Positions 28,712-41,985 of a stretch of DNA of 64,000 nt are shown here, in pieces. The notes below the pieces were generated by a model. The model was not told where the DNA came from, made no database searches, and saw only the letters and a program-made list of their open reading frames with translations. The stretch lies in the NCBI RefSeq assembly GCF_030704535.1, contig NC_081806.1, positions 6,077,501-6,141,500 on the forward strand. Direction: 5' to 3'. The position numbers and the translations under genes were made by a program. The DNA is from Vitis vinifera. Taxonomy: Eukaryota > Streptophyta > Magnoliopsida > Vitales > Vitaceae. Within the stretch, counting starts at the first letter, position 1; every line of letters starts with the position of its first letter.

Positions 28712-29094
28712 TGTTGGGCTTTGTAGAGCCTAGTTTTGTTTGATCCGGTTTGATGACCCGACCAGAATAATATTGCATGGCTTTTTTAATGAGAGATTTA
28801 TTGAGGCCTGTTGGGCCCGTTTAGCCCATTGTGGAACCACCTTTTGTAATTAGGGTTTTTTAGTATGGTAGGGTTGTTGTGCTATATATATATATATAGA
28901 GAATATTGTAGCCACCATGTAATACTCTCTGTATTCTTCCCTGATAATAGTGATATCCCTGCAACTCCGTGGACGTAGGCAAATTGCCGAACCACGTAAA
29001 TACTGTCTTGTGTGTGTGATTGTTTTTCTTTGGCGTGTGTTTTCTCTAATTTTTTTGTTTCTTACGGGTTGGGAATTCGGTTTAATTCCCTACA
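28712..29094 (+). repeat. 3' LTR of the copia element
   Basis: It starts TGTTGGGC and ends CCTACA, followed by the target duplication ggtaa. Compared with the 5' LTR it is 4 bp longer in the TA run and 1 bp shorter in a T run. Confidence 0.95.
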
Positions 29095-29289
29095 GGTAAT
29101 TGAGATAAGTTTCTCATGGTAAATGCACTAGTCTGTATGATTATACATTGAATATGATCTACGGTGAATCATGACATTGACTATTGGGTAGTCATAATTC
29201 ACCAAGTTATTGTGTTTTATGGACTCACCTTGAGAGAATATCAAAGTAGTAATGAAGCCTTTAGTAGCTTTGATCCATGGGTGATGTGA
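29095..29289. other. Older repeat-like sequence between two insertions
   Basis: A 195-bp island between the copia element and the LTR-like element. Together with 23.9-24.3 kb and 32.43-33.48 kb it appears to be the disrupted host sequence into which both were inserted. It contains no gene. Confidence 0.4.
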
Positions 29290-30978
29290 AACCAAGGTTT
29301 GGTTAATCTCGATTTTGATGATAACAAAACAAAGTTTAGAACTAATGATTATATTTCAAAGTGTGATTAGGCAAGACGATTTCCAAAGTGGCAATCACAA
29401 AGACAATTCAAGCTAAAGAGAAATCATGAAGAAGAAGATCACCTCAAAGAGAAGTGTTTTTCAAAGATCCAAGCTTCATAAGATCTCTTTGTAAGGTTGT
29501 TAGTGCACTAGGATTTCCATGCATTATTTTCCTTACTTATGCACCTGAATTATCCAAGAGTTATTTTGTTTTAAATATTTTTAAAATTGGATGATTTCAT
29601 GTTTTCAACTAAAACCTTGTGTCAAATGTTGTTTCAAACTTGTTTAAAAGGTTTTAAGTTGAAAAAGTTGGTTTTTGAGCCAAAAACTGCTCAATCGGCT
29701 AAATCGGGTGAACCGGATGAACAGTAACCGATCGACTCCTAGCTCAACCGGTTGAGGGTATGGACAGTACCCTGTTGACCGAAATTTCTCTATTGTACCA
29801 AAATACTTAGCCTTTTTATGTAGTAACTCTGGTCAAGAAAAACTAGAGAAAGAGTCACTACGGCTTTTGTAGTATTCCGGGTATCGTTCTCAAGGACTGG
29901 CTTATGAAAATTGTCAATACTAGAATAAATGAATTGTTTTTGTTTAAATCCTTAAGCGAAAAACAATATGTGAATAATGTGAAACTAAGTAAAAGAAATT
30001 GGATTAATAAGAGAAAATGAATATTGATTTTAAATTCAGTTGATTCAAGTTTGGGGTTTTCCACAATCCAACTTAGGGTATAGAAATTATAGAAAACAAG
30101 GGTATTTTAAGTAATATGATCTTAGGGTTTTGGGATCCTTGGCCACTCGCGATCAAGTTGGGTTCTATAACTCAAAATTGCATCCGAAACCTAATTTTTC
30201 CTTTTTCAAACAGATTCCTAAAACCATCAAATGAATGAGATTGATTATCAATTTAAGATTTGGCTTTTTAACCCTTCCTACTCCTTATAGCTTTGTTTAA
30301 GGGCAAATAACGGTAGGTAAGGCGAGGATAACTAATGATCAAGAATTACCAAGAATCACTAGTATCAAGTAATAACCTACCGTATCATTCCCTAAACGAA
30401 CTCACAAGGATAGGATAAAAAAATTGATAAATTGTCACCCAACCAATAATTAATCTCATTGTTAAAATAATTTACCCATTGTCCCTATAGGTTTCCTAAC
30501 CCTTAGGTTTTCATGCTTCAAGCCCCAAGTTGGCTCTTAGCCTCTCATGGGGGTGATGTCACATTCACAATCCATAATAGGGTAAAAATCCATAATTTGA
30601 ATCAAAAGAAACTAAAAACAATATATTCAATAAAGAAGAAAAAGAAAACAAACCAAAGTTCTCGTCTTCTTCCTCCTTCAATGTCAAAAACTCCAGAAAA
30701 AAAATCCAAGATCCAAGATCCCTAAAACCTAGAATTGAGAGGGATTATATAATATCCTCAATTACCTAACATGTGGCACACTCTCATTGGCCACTTATTA
30801 CAAAATAATTTCCTAAAAAATGATTAAAAAATAATAAAATGGTGATTTCTAGTCGTGTGTGGTCCACCTAGGGCGGATGGAGTGCTTTAGATGCAATTCC
30901 CGAGGTAGAGGAGGCAGAACATCAAAGTGGCAGTGGGTGAATTCGAAATTGGTGTCATTTCGAAGTGGATTTCGAATT

Positions 30979-31018
30979 CATAAGTTGAATTTCGAAATCA
31001 TAAGTTGAATTTCGAAAT
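30979..31018. repeat. 20-bp perfect tandem repeat
   Basis: cataagttgaatttcgaaat is present twice, back to back, and is followed by further ttcgaaat words up to 31029. It lies inside the presumed nested insertion. Confidence 0.9.
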
Positions 31019-31662
31019 CATTTCGAAATGACCCTCCAGCTTGGTGCAGTTGTCTTCAAATGGCCATAACTTCTTCATTTCAGCTCCGATTTGCAAACCG
31101 TTTGAGGTGTTGGACTCCTGACTTCTCGAGCTTCGAAAAGATATATAGTATGTATATAATGGACTCCAGAAAGTTCTCCAAATTTGTCCTCAAAGTCAGA
31201 GTATATAATGCCATCAGATTTTTGAGTTCTAAATTTCCATGCAGCTAAATCTTGCTTCATGCCTCATTCCCCATGCTTTCTTGCCTTCTTTCTTACTCCA
31301 TAATGGTCATTTATCATCCTTCAACCTCATGATATCCTTGTTTTGCCTTTCCTTACGTTCAATGAGTCTTGACTCACTTATTTCCTCATTTAGCCCTTTC
31401 TTGATCTTTCAAAATCTAAAGTCATTCAATTTGCACAATTTTCTTCCCTTGAACCTGAGATAAATCTCCAAATTATAGATTAAACTCATGGCTAGGGCCT
31501 TAGCATTGATTTAGGTCAAGTTGGGTGATTTGAATGTCCTTTGGTGCACAAATCATATCGAATATGTGTCATTAGAGCACATATTTTGGCTCCAATCACC
31601 GGTCGACCAGTACAAAAATTTTCTCTCTCTTCCAGAATGCTTGTTCAACCGGTCAAGGTTGA

Positions 31663-31680
31663 ACCTCAACCGGTTGAGGT
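31663..31680. repeat. 18-bp perfect palindrome
   Basis: acctcaaccggttgaggt equals its own reverse complement. A 14-bp core of the same palindrome (ctcaaccggttgag) is at 29743-29756 in the left half of the same element. Confidence 0.9.
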
Positions 31681-32425
31681 CCGGTCGAGGCCCAACGGTC
31701 ACCTGCCAACATTAAATGCTAACGGTTAGTCAACTGGTCGACCCATAGCTTGACCGGTCGAACCTCCAACGGCTAGTTTAACTTTTTTCTTCTATAAAAA
31801 GGCTCCAATCTTCATTGTTTAAAGAGCAAAAACCTTCCCAAATCATTCTTGATTATATTTGAGCCTTGGAATAGTATTTTTGAGTGCATCATTATTCCAA
31901 AACTTGCATATCTTTAGTGCACCATCCAATCCTAGTTTCTCTTGTATCATTTGAGCTTAAAGTTCTTGTGCTAGGATTTTTGAGAGATCATTTTATTTGC
32001 AAATCTTTGAGAGAAATTTTCTCAAGTGAGGGGTATCACTTGAGAGGTTGTTCAAGAGTGGGATATCTCTTGAAGAAGTGTAAAGGGTGCTTGGAGCCAA
32101 AAGTCCAAGAGGGTGAATTGGAACTACAATCCAATTGTAAAGAAATTGGAGGCTTGGTTGAAGCTTCAAGATAGTGGAACCCTCACTCGGTTAGGAGGTT
32201 GAGGAGAGTGGGGTAGGCAAGGAAGTGCCGAACCACTATAAACTCTTGTGTTTGCACTCTCTCTTCCCTAACTCTTTTAAATTATATGCAATTGTGGAAC
32301 CACTATAAAAATAATTGTCTCTTATTTTTGCATAGTTTAAATTTGTGAAAAAGAGACCATCACCCTATTCACCCCCCCTTTAGGGTGATTACCATAGGTT
32401 GGATTAGCCTAAATTTGCTAACAGG

Positions 32426-33489
32426 TGAGACCCTAAGGTGGTCATATAAATCCTATGAATTGGGTCATTGTTAATTAAGGTAAGTGATAATAGATATTTT
32501 CTAGATAAACATAATGATATCTCATGGGATTGAGACAACATGTCTCTTTCAGTGATCCTAAAGGCTTGTGATCATGTAATTCGTGACTGCAATAATTCCT
32601 CAAGTGGAATTTGATATATGTACTTTGTGGATTAAAGTATATCACTTGATCACAAAATAAGAGAATCTATGACTTAATGATTATAAAGGTAATCTTGGGA
32701 GTTCGATAGTAATTATCTTGTTAGATTACGGATACCAATTTAAAAGGAGTTTGCAAGTAATGAATAGTAGATTACAAATTTGAGAAATTGATTAAATTAA
32801 AATATTGAAGGAGTCAATTTTAAAATTGGATTTTAAAGAAGTTGGTATTTTTTTTATAGGTTCCAATGGTCTTTACTCAAGTTCATATTCTTTGTTGGCA
32901 CCACAGTCTTGAGGTTTTATAGAGAATTAATCATTGATATTAAGAGCTTTTTGGTAAAAGCATAAGGTTACACAAGATTTTATGCTTTATTACTTATGAT
33001 TTTTCTAGATTGAACTAATTAATTAATTTGAGTTTTTTAAGGTTAATTAATTAATTATGACCCAGTAGATTAGATTAAGTGATCTGAGCCTAAGTTATGT
33101 TAAAATCACTTAAATTTATAAGGAAGTCTATATAAACTTTATTAGGAATTTATGATTAGACACTTGACTATTGTCTTTCAAAGAACATTTATTTCTTCTT
33201 TTTTTTTTTGTCAAGAAAGTTGTGTAGCCACTCTACACATGTGCTAAGACTCAAAGAAGGAGTGATCATGTGGAAGATTGCAAGGTGGTTGAAATCTTCT
33301 TTGTTGACTGGAGTTTGATCTATGAACATTTAAATCAAATGTCAAGTTTTTTTACCTTTAGATCTAAATATTTATGTTTTAAATGCTTCTGATGCCTTAA
33401 ATCTATTATCCCTAGAATTGTTGCGATCTAGGGTTTGAAATGAATTTTTCTAGATGATAAAAAATTTAATTGATGATAAGTAGGATAAG
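32426..33489. other. Repeat-derived noncoding sequence
   Basis: No gene. The phrase style (gatatctcatgggattgaga, then ctaaaggcttgtgatcatgt) resembles retroelement noncoding sequence. I cannot assign it to a family by eye. Confidence 0.35.
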
Positions 33490-35720
33490 TGTCATTACAA
33501 TAAGTTTGTGCAAGCCTAATTTGACCTTAGAACTCCTATGGTCAATTTGAATCTAGCTCAATTTTTTGAGATTAGGTTAAAAAGTTTGTTTTAGGTTTGA
33601 GTAAAGATTAAGTTAATAGTAATAATTATGATGATACTATAATATTACATTAATAATGCATATTGCATTTGGTTTGGTTTTGGATATTTGACGTATGTGT
33701 ACATCCCAAATGGGGGTTGGATTGACGTTGTAAATGTACACACACCTCAACTTGTTATATGCAAGTGTATAAGAAAATGTGAAATGAGTTTAGGTTGAGT
33801 AGAGTCGAACTGAATCAAATTATGTTGATGAATCAAAGATGCAACTATTCAATTAGATAGAATCAAATATAATTCACTTGTCGTCATAATTAAAAATAGA
33901 ATTATTACATTGAATTGATTGAAAATATAATTATAGAGTTTTGATTATTGGATAATAAAATTATTTAGCATTAACACAACCATTTATGAGTACAATTTTG
34001 CCGAGTTTATTTCTTTCTTAGTATTTTAATAAGAATTTATAAATGATAACACAATTTGGGTAGTGTTTGACTAGGAGGAAACTATTAGCCAAATCAAAAT
34101 AATAAATTGAACACTAAATATATGCTTATATCAAACACTATTTAACAAACATGTTTATCCCATATTGTCTTAATTTTACCACTTTTCATTTAAAGATTAT
34201 ACTTTTATACGTCTGTTTTATATTAATGAAAATCAAATATTTTTCTCCACTAATTTGACTACAAAATATTTAGTTATTTTTTTATTTGAATATGTTTTAT
34301 GGTAAATTAGAATCCCATAAATCAAATATGTATGAACCATATTAGACGAAATTAACAAAGTCACTAAACGTTTTGATGAAAATAAAAGAAAATTTGTTTG
34401 CCTTTTTTTTCCCTTGTGGTATGAATGAATTATAATAATATCAAAACTTATTGATAGTAATTTCTATAGAAAATAAAGTGATTTCTAATTAGAAAACTAG
34501 ATGTATCTTCATAAATTTACACAAAATAAGTATATAATTTTGGTAATATTAGTATTGGATAAGAGAAAACTACTTGTAAAGATTATCTTTGCTCTTCTAT
34601 AAAAACCAAATACGAATTATTTCCATAAGGTCAACCGATTATGGATGACTCTGGTTCCATGGGTAATTGACAACAAATATCTCTAGTTCTCAAGAGTTTA
34701 CAATGACATCAAGACAATTTAATGCCCCGTGCAAGCACACAGTTTTCAATAATTTCCCTTTACATTTCCAGAGCTAGGTATTTTCTAAAAGATATTCAAA
34801 TTATGGTACTTAATGCTTATAACATTTCTTTCTTTGCTAATAGGCATTGAGACATTAGATCATTTTTTAGTCTTAACACCATCATTGTTTTTCTTTTATT
34901 AAAAAAAATTGTTTGTTTTTCAACCACCTTTTTTTTTTCCCAATCTTTGGCCTCAGAAGCATTGATCAATCAACTTTATAATTGTGTGACTTATCTTTCT
35001 AAATGTTTGATGCACAAATTTCTTCAATAAGCTTCGTGTGTCCTTATAACTTTGATTTAACAAAAGGAACTCACATTATGTAAGATCAAAGAGGTTAATC
35101 CTTTAAAAAAGCTTTTGATAATGATCTTTCTCTCTTACTTTAAGTTCATAATAACTTATTAGACTAGTAAAATGTTTAGTATTGCTTTACTTATCAATCT
35201 AGGGTTTTGAAATCAAATCCCTTCAAAAATCATTTTTTTTTCTTATAATTTTTATGATTTAAGTAAAAAAAAAATTAATTTTATAGAACTTTTTACTTGG
35301 ATATATCAAAATATCAAAATTTAAAATTTTAGTTTTGTCATAAATACAAAATATGAGCATGTTGTCATGAATGGTGTTATTATCAATGAAAATTTATTAA
35401 TACAACTAAATGATTTTGTATTTGTATTTGTCTTTGTAATTCATTATTTAACTATTTATTATTTATTATTTTCTATTTACTAAGGTTTTAATCTATTTCA
35501 CATGTGCAAATTGGGAATTGAAAATAAATTATTATTGTTATTATATGTCTAAGTATTTTCCTTAAATGATTAGTGGTTAAAGACAAAAGCACACCACAAC
35601 ACATAATTGACCTTTTAGAGGGTTTTCAAAAAGGAAAAAAAAAAAATTTCTTGATGGTAGGTACAAAGTCCAATAGAAAAGCTAGTTGTCTTTTTTATCT
35701 TGATTATATTGTTTTATTTT
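33490..35720. repeat. Noncoding segmental duplication, copy A
   Basis: It matches 39240-42140 in the same order over most of its length. Anchors include ataattatgatgatactata (33622), gcatattgcatttggtttgg (33658), tgacatcaagacaatttaat (34703) and ttcttgatggtaggtacaaa (35649). The copies have diverged by substitutions and many small indels. There is no coding content, and the open frame starting at 35573 is low-complexity. Copy A ends at about 35720 and is not followed by a PHD gene. Confidence 0.7.
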
Positions 35721-38700
35721 GGTTTTATTCTTATTTATGCCTTTTTAGTGATTTTTTTTATTTTCTTTTTCGGCCTCCAATTTCCAACTGTACCACCATG
35801 TTTTCCTTTTCCCTTACTTTTAGGTTTATTAGCCTATTGTTACCTGTACATGCGATAAAGATTGTGTGTTGTACCTCAAAACACTTCACTTTTAACTCAA
35901 TATAATGAGAAATATATGTAAAAGTTTTTATATTCTCATTTTAAGTGAGCATAAGTTTCATTTGTCCCCATGATTAAGACAAAAAGAGGATAATAATTGT
36001 GATTTCTTACTTATCAACCATGTTATTACCAGCTGCATTTAAGTCATATATTAAAGTTGATATTATATTCAAATAATTAGTCATGGTGTGTTTGGATCTG
36101 ACATATTTCTTGAACTTCAAAGTAAGCACTCACGACCTAGTTGTAAATGCCAGACCATAAATAATCTTAAGCTTATTCCTTATGTTTTGGGCAGTGAGGT
36201 AATTCTCAAATTCTCTTATTAAGTAATTGTGTATGCTACTCGACATAATAAAACATGTATAATATTTTTTTTAACCTAGAACTAATAACTTCCGTATTTT
36301 AGTGGTGGTGGGCTAAATTTCTTTTGTTGAGTTGGATCATGACATTATTTAAGATTTCTAAGGCTTCTTGTTCATTTAACATATATTGGATTTTTTTTTG
36401 TGCCTTATATCATAATTATTGTCGTATAATTTTTCTCCTTTAGTGAAATCAAGAACAACATTTTTGTTGGCTATTTTACTACATTTATTGCATAAAGTAT
36501 GACATTAGTATATTTCTTAATTATTAGCCTATGATGTTGTTAATATAATGAAATCGAGAATTTTGCAATTCTCATAATCATCTCTCATTGAATATGAAAT
36601 AGAACATTATAGCTAATTTAAAATTTTATTTATTTTAAAAAAAATACCAATATCCTTTTAAAAAATCCACCATAATAGCAAGGGGATAATAAAAAATGCA
36701 CTTACATCCATAGATAAGGTCCAATTCAAATAATATTGAACAAAAAAACTCACATAAACAACGCAAATAAAAAATCATCTACAGAAAAAAATAAAAAATA
36801 GAGACGTAATTCATTAATTCAATAGGGTAATCAAGTATGCCCTTGAGCTAAGATGCTCTTTTGAATCCACACAAATGTAATTGTGTTGGACTTGAACTTC
36901 CGTACTTGGGGCAGAGTACTCAAAGCTTTTTAACTAAGCCAACCATTTGATGTAAATACTAAATAATAAGAATTACTAAAATTATATAACTTGTAAAATT
37001 AATCAATAAGGTTTTAAATCTATGTAGACTTTATGGAACCTTGCTTTTATTTATTTATGTGAAAAAAAATGTATCAAACAATTTTCTATTAATTTTAATA
37101 ATAATAAAAATATCTTCACTTAATCAAAATAGATCTCTATTTATTTTAAGTAAATAAATATAATATGAGACAAAAACAAGCCTTATCTTGTATTGATATA
37201 TACCAATTTTGGATAAAAATTCAAATTAAATATCTACGAAAAACATTTGTAACTTGAATTACAATCTCTAATTTTTGGTAGCTTCTTTTTTATATCAATG
37301 TTGGATAAAAATTAAAATTAAATATTTGTAAAAAAATTTGTAACTTGAATTACAATCTTTAATTGTTGGTAGGTTCCCTCTTCAAAAAACTACTAAAGTT
37401 TCTTATCACTTTATTTTATAAATTCTAGATATAGATAGACACCAGAAAGAACTTGATTAAGAGAAAATAATAGAGATATAGAAAGGTTCAAACACTTCAA
37501 AAAAAATTATATATATATATTTGGATTCTTACCAATAATTATATTACTTATAAGCAAAACTTATTGATGAATGATAAAGATTTATCCATTCCTGTTTCTT
37601 TAACCCACATGTGGATGGTGAATTATATATATATATATATAAAACATTTAAATTCTAATACATATTTAGCTATTTTTGTTATAATTACTTCCAGAGTTGC
37701 TTCCATCTAGGCTTTCCTATTTTTCACATTGTTAGATGTATATACGTTTGAATTAAGCTATTGGTATGTTGCCAAATTGCAAAAAAACATTTTAAATGTC
37801 TTCCATGCATAGTTAATGGTAATCATGATGGTAGATAAAAACAAAAAATATTTACTTGATTATAAGCAAACAAGTAAAAAAATGATTATATAATGATAAT
37901 CTAAACAATTTTAGATATTAAATTACCAACATGGATTAGTAGTTAATAAAATCATTAAAAAAATCGTACGAGTGATATAACTAACTACCTAGAAGAGGAC
38001 TACTTTGGGGTTGATCTCACTAACTAATATCATTCTTTTTTCAATATAGGAAAATGTATGAAATTGAATTAAGAGATGATTTTAGACTACGAAATTATTA
38101 TCAAAATACCCTTCTAGGTATGGAAACACCTCCTTGGCAAGTCTTAAAAGACAATTAAACAAGTGTAAACCTTAATAGAAATAAAAAAAAAATAATCCTA
38201 AAGTATAACTTCAAATTACTTGGCCTCACTCCAACCATGGTCTCTTGACTCACTTTGGATTTGAATCATAAATGACAATCACAAAAATAACAACAACAAC
38301 AATAATATAAAGAGCACAAGCAAAGATCCATATAAAATCCAAGTCAAAGAATTTCTTAATTTCACACAAAATTTGAATTCTTTTGAACCCTAGAAATTCT
38401 TTCAAATAAGTTCTTAAATGATCACTATTTGAATTGTTGAGTGTTGTTACGAATAAGGTGACAATTGTTTAGTCTCATAACAACCTTTCGATGAGCAATT
38501 CAAAATTGCATTGACTTAAGATATAATGATAACATTAAAAAATAGGTCCTTACTTGTTCTTATACAACATGCTCAAACCTTTTGTGCACATGCACATGCG
38601 AGATAACGAAATGAGCATTTTTTTTTTATCACTTACACAGGTGTAAGTGACCTTATGCATGTTAGAAAGTTTTGATGAAAAATGCTTCTTTGAACAAAAT

Positions 38701-39149
38701 TGTACAACACTTGTGCAAGGAGATGACAAATGATGCATGAAGAAAGATGCGTTCCAAAGGTTTCCTCTTGGTTCATTGTTATACAACTTATTGTTATACA
38801 ACTCATTGTAAACTTCTTAAATATTGATTATCTCATGTGGTTGAGATTTACATGAGTTTGAGAAAACTTCATTTTGCATCATATAATATTTAACCTTCAT
38901 ATTAACCTTTCATTCAATTGAGTATCACCAACATCAAATTACCAAAACATCATGATATTATCTATTTATTTTCTGGCTCAAGTATATACCAAAACTAAAA
39001 CTTATAGAACTAAAATAGACATGGATTTGCTAACACAAACAAAATACATTTACGATTTTTTTTCAAACATTGTCTTGATTTTGTTATCGAAAATTCAAAT
39101 ATGCATAAGAAGAAATGAAAAAAAAAATCATTTACAATAAAAAAACTAA
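35721..39149. other. AT-rich noncoding spacer between the duplicated segments
   Basis: No gene is supported. It includes a tandem repeat at 37198-37377 (listed separately), short AT microsatellites at about 37510-37520 and 37624-37640, and low-complexity frames only. Confidence 0.5.
37198..37377. repeat. Diverged tandem repeat, about 94-bp period
   Basis: Copy 1 (37198-37285) and copy 2 (37292-37377) share ttggataaaaatt, then aattaaatat and ttgtaacttgaattacaatc, and end ttggtag. Confidence 0.8.
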
Positions 39150-41936
39150 GGCATGGTCAATAATCAAAGTACTGCATCCTTAAGTACTACAAGTCTATTA
39201 TGCATTAACATCCATTAGATTGTACAAGAAATTTGTAAGCATTATAAACCCCTATGTCAAATCGAATCCAACTCTGGTTTTTGATATTAGGTTAATCAAT
39301 TGGCAGTTAATTAAGTTTGTTTTGAGTTCAAATAAAGATTAAATCCAGTAACAATAATTATGATGATACCATAATATTAAATTAATGATGCATATTGCAC
39401 TTGGTTTGGTTTTGTATATTTGACATATGTGCCTATCCCAAATTGAGGTTGAATTGATTTTTTAAATGTAAATACACTTCAACTTATTATATGAAGATGT
39501 ACTAAAAAAAGGTGGAATGGGCTTAGGTTGAGTTGAATCAAATTGAACCAAATTGTGATAATGAATAAAAGATACAATTATTCAATTAGATAGAATCAAG
39601 TATGATTCACTTGTCCTCATAATTAGAAATATAATTATTAGGTTGAGTTGATTGGAAATATAATTATAGAGTTTTGATTGTTGGATAATAAAACCATTTA
39701 TTATTAAATAGTCATTTGTAAGTAAGTTTTTATGTTAATCATATAATTTATTTTTCTTTTAGTATTTTAATAAAAATATTATAAACGATAACATAATTTG
39801 GGTAATGTTTGACAAAGAGGACACTATTCCCAAAATCAAAACAACAAATTAAACATCAAATATATGTTATTCAAGCAATGTGTTAACAAACATGTTTATC
39901 CCATTGTCTTAATTTTATCATCTCTTATTTAAATATTATACTTTCATACTTCTATTTTATATTAATGAAAATCAAATTGTCACTATTTGACTTGAATATG
40001 TTTTTATCTATAATTAGAATCTTATTAAATCAAATATGATATGAAAGATATTAGATGAAACTAACAAGTCATTGGATGCTTTGATGAAAATAAAAGAAAA
40101 TTTTTCATTGTCTTTTTTTTTTTTGGTATATAATGAATTAAAATAATATCAAACCTTATTGATGGTGATTTATATAGAAAATAAAGTGATTTCTAATTGA
40201 AAAATTGGATGTATCTTCATTGGTTTATACAAAAATAAATACATAATATTGTCAAAGTCAATATTGGATAGGAGAAAACTACTTGTAAAGATTATTTTTG
40301 CTCTTCTATAAAATTATTTAAAATATAGGCTAATCAACAAAATACCACTTTGGTTTCAAGTTAACTTTAAATGAATTAATCTTGGTTCTAGGCTAACCAA
40401 ATATGAATTAAAAGGCTAATGGTTTCATGGGTGATTGGCTACAAATATCTCTGATTCCCTAGAGCTAGCAATAACATCAAGACAATTAAATGCCCGGTGC
40501 ACGCACATTGTTTTTAATAATTTCCTTTTACATCTTTAGAGATAGGTATTTTCTATAAGATATTCAAATAGTGGTGCCCGCCGTTTATAACATTTTTTTC
40601 TTCGCCGATACGCATCAAGACACCATCTTAAAACTTCTCTAGGTCATTTTTCATTCTCAATACCACCATTGTTGTTCCTCTACCATTGAAAAAATTTATT
40701 TGTTTTTCCACCACCTTTTTTTTACTTCCCTGCATCTTTTGCCTCGTAAACATCGATCAATCAACCTTATAATCGTGCAACTTATCTTTCTAAATGTCGA
40801 TACACAAATTTCTTCCATAAGCTTCAAGTGTGCACAGAGCTTTGATTTGACAAGGAGAACCCACATAGTGTAAGATTAAAGAGGTTGATCTTTTAAGAAA
40901 AGCCTTTGGTAAGGATTTCTCTTTCTCACTTCAAGTTCACATTGACTTATTAAACTAGCAAAATGTTTAGTTGCTTTACTTATATATCAAGGGTTTTGAA
41001 ATCAAATCCCTTTAGAAATCAAAAATTTTTCTTGTAATTTTTATGATTTGAGAAAAAATTTGAATTTTTATTATCTTTTAGTAATTTATTTACTTGGATC
41101 TATCAAAATTTTAAATTTAACATTTGATGGCATAGACTTTTTTTTGGGTATTAGTTCTAAGTATTTATCTATTTCCCATTTGACATAGTATTAAGAAGGT
41201 TTCCATTTGAAACCCTAATGTAGGATTTATTCTTTATCTAAAAAAATATTTCTTAGGAGGGGAAAAAAAATTCAAAAGAAGATTATGAAATATTATACTA
41301 TTTAATGTAGAATAGGTTTTTATTTTTTATTCAAGGAATTCTATTGTACACACTATCTAAAATAATGGAGAATATGAAAGTGAATGGAAAATGAATAAGT
41401 GGGGAAAGGAAATCGAGATAAGGGAGATGAAGGGGAAATAGATGAGGTTTAGGGTTAGGATTTTGGGGTTGCACATAAGAAAGAAGATGAGAGTATGACA
41501 ATAATTTTATATACATTTTTATATTTTACATAAAATATAGATTTTTATGGTTTATAGATATATGTTTTCAAATGTGCTCTTTTTTTAAGTCACTATAACT
41601 CAAATATATTTATATAAATATTTCATATTTATATTAAAAATAATTTCCTTATTATTTATAAATAAATATTTTAAATACACTCTTTTGCTAAGTCGATACA
41701 ACTTAATATATATTTTTAACAATTTCACATTTGATTAAATTATATTTTATCTTGTAATAGAGTATTTGCCTCATGTGCATGTCATGTGCTAGTATTTTAA
41801 AAAATAAAAGAAAAATAGAAAATATCAAGGATAGGTATTTATATTAATAAAAAAAAAAATCTAGAGGGTAGAATTAGAAAGGGATGTAAGAAGAAAGTTC
41901 AAACACAAAAAAAAAAAAAAAATGGTGTAAAAAACA

Positions 41937-41985
<49 letters not shown>

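Larger units (their letters stand above)
24305..29094 (+). mobile_element. Full-length Ty1/copia LTR retrotransposon, inactivated
   Basis: The 4790-bp element has every structural landmark: a 380-bp 5' LTR, a tRNA-iMet primer binding site, a gag-protease-integrase-RT-RNase H region in copia order, a polypurine tract and a 383-bp 3' LTR. It is bounded on both sides by the 5-bp duplication ggtaa (24300-24304 and 29095-29099). By my count the LTRs differ at six substitutions plus two length differences (a 4-bp TA indel and a 1-bp T indel), about 1.6% divergence, so the insertion is young. The gag and pol sequence suggests the Tork/Tnt1-like lineage. The coding region carries one frameshift and two in-frame stops, so it cannot make its full polyprotein. 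Confidence 0.95.
29290..32425 (+). mobile_element. Solo-LTR-like element with a probable nested insertion
   Basis: The left part (29290-29810) opens tttggttaatctcgattttg, then atgataacaaaac, and carries ctcaaccggttgag. The right part (from about 31560) has many CCGGT words, a TATA-like tctataaaaaggc at 31791 and gtgccgaaccactataaact at 32225. It ends with caccccccctttagggtgat at about 32370 and tttgctaaca. These are marks of a long plant copia-type LTR, with no gag or pol. The middle (about 29810-31550) is different in character (tattccgggtatcgttctca at 29873; tandem ttcgaaat repeats near 30980) and looks like a separate noncoding element inserted into the LTR. No clean target duplication could be fixed for either layer. 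Confidence 0.55.

Noticed and set aside
31884..32174. 96-codon open frame in the LTR-like element
   Set aside because: It lies in noncoding LTR sequence between a TATA-like box and the element end; no homology recognised.
35573..35905. 110-codon open frame at the end of duplication copy A
   Set aside because: Phe/Leu-rich translation of T-rich DNA; the matching part of copy B is not open.
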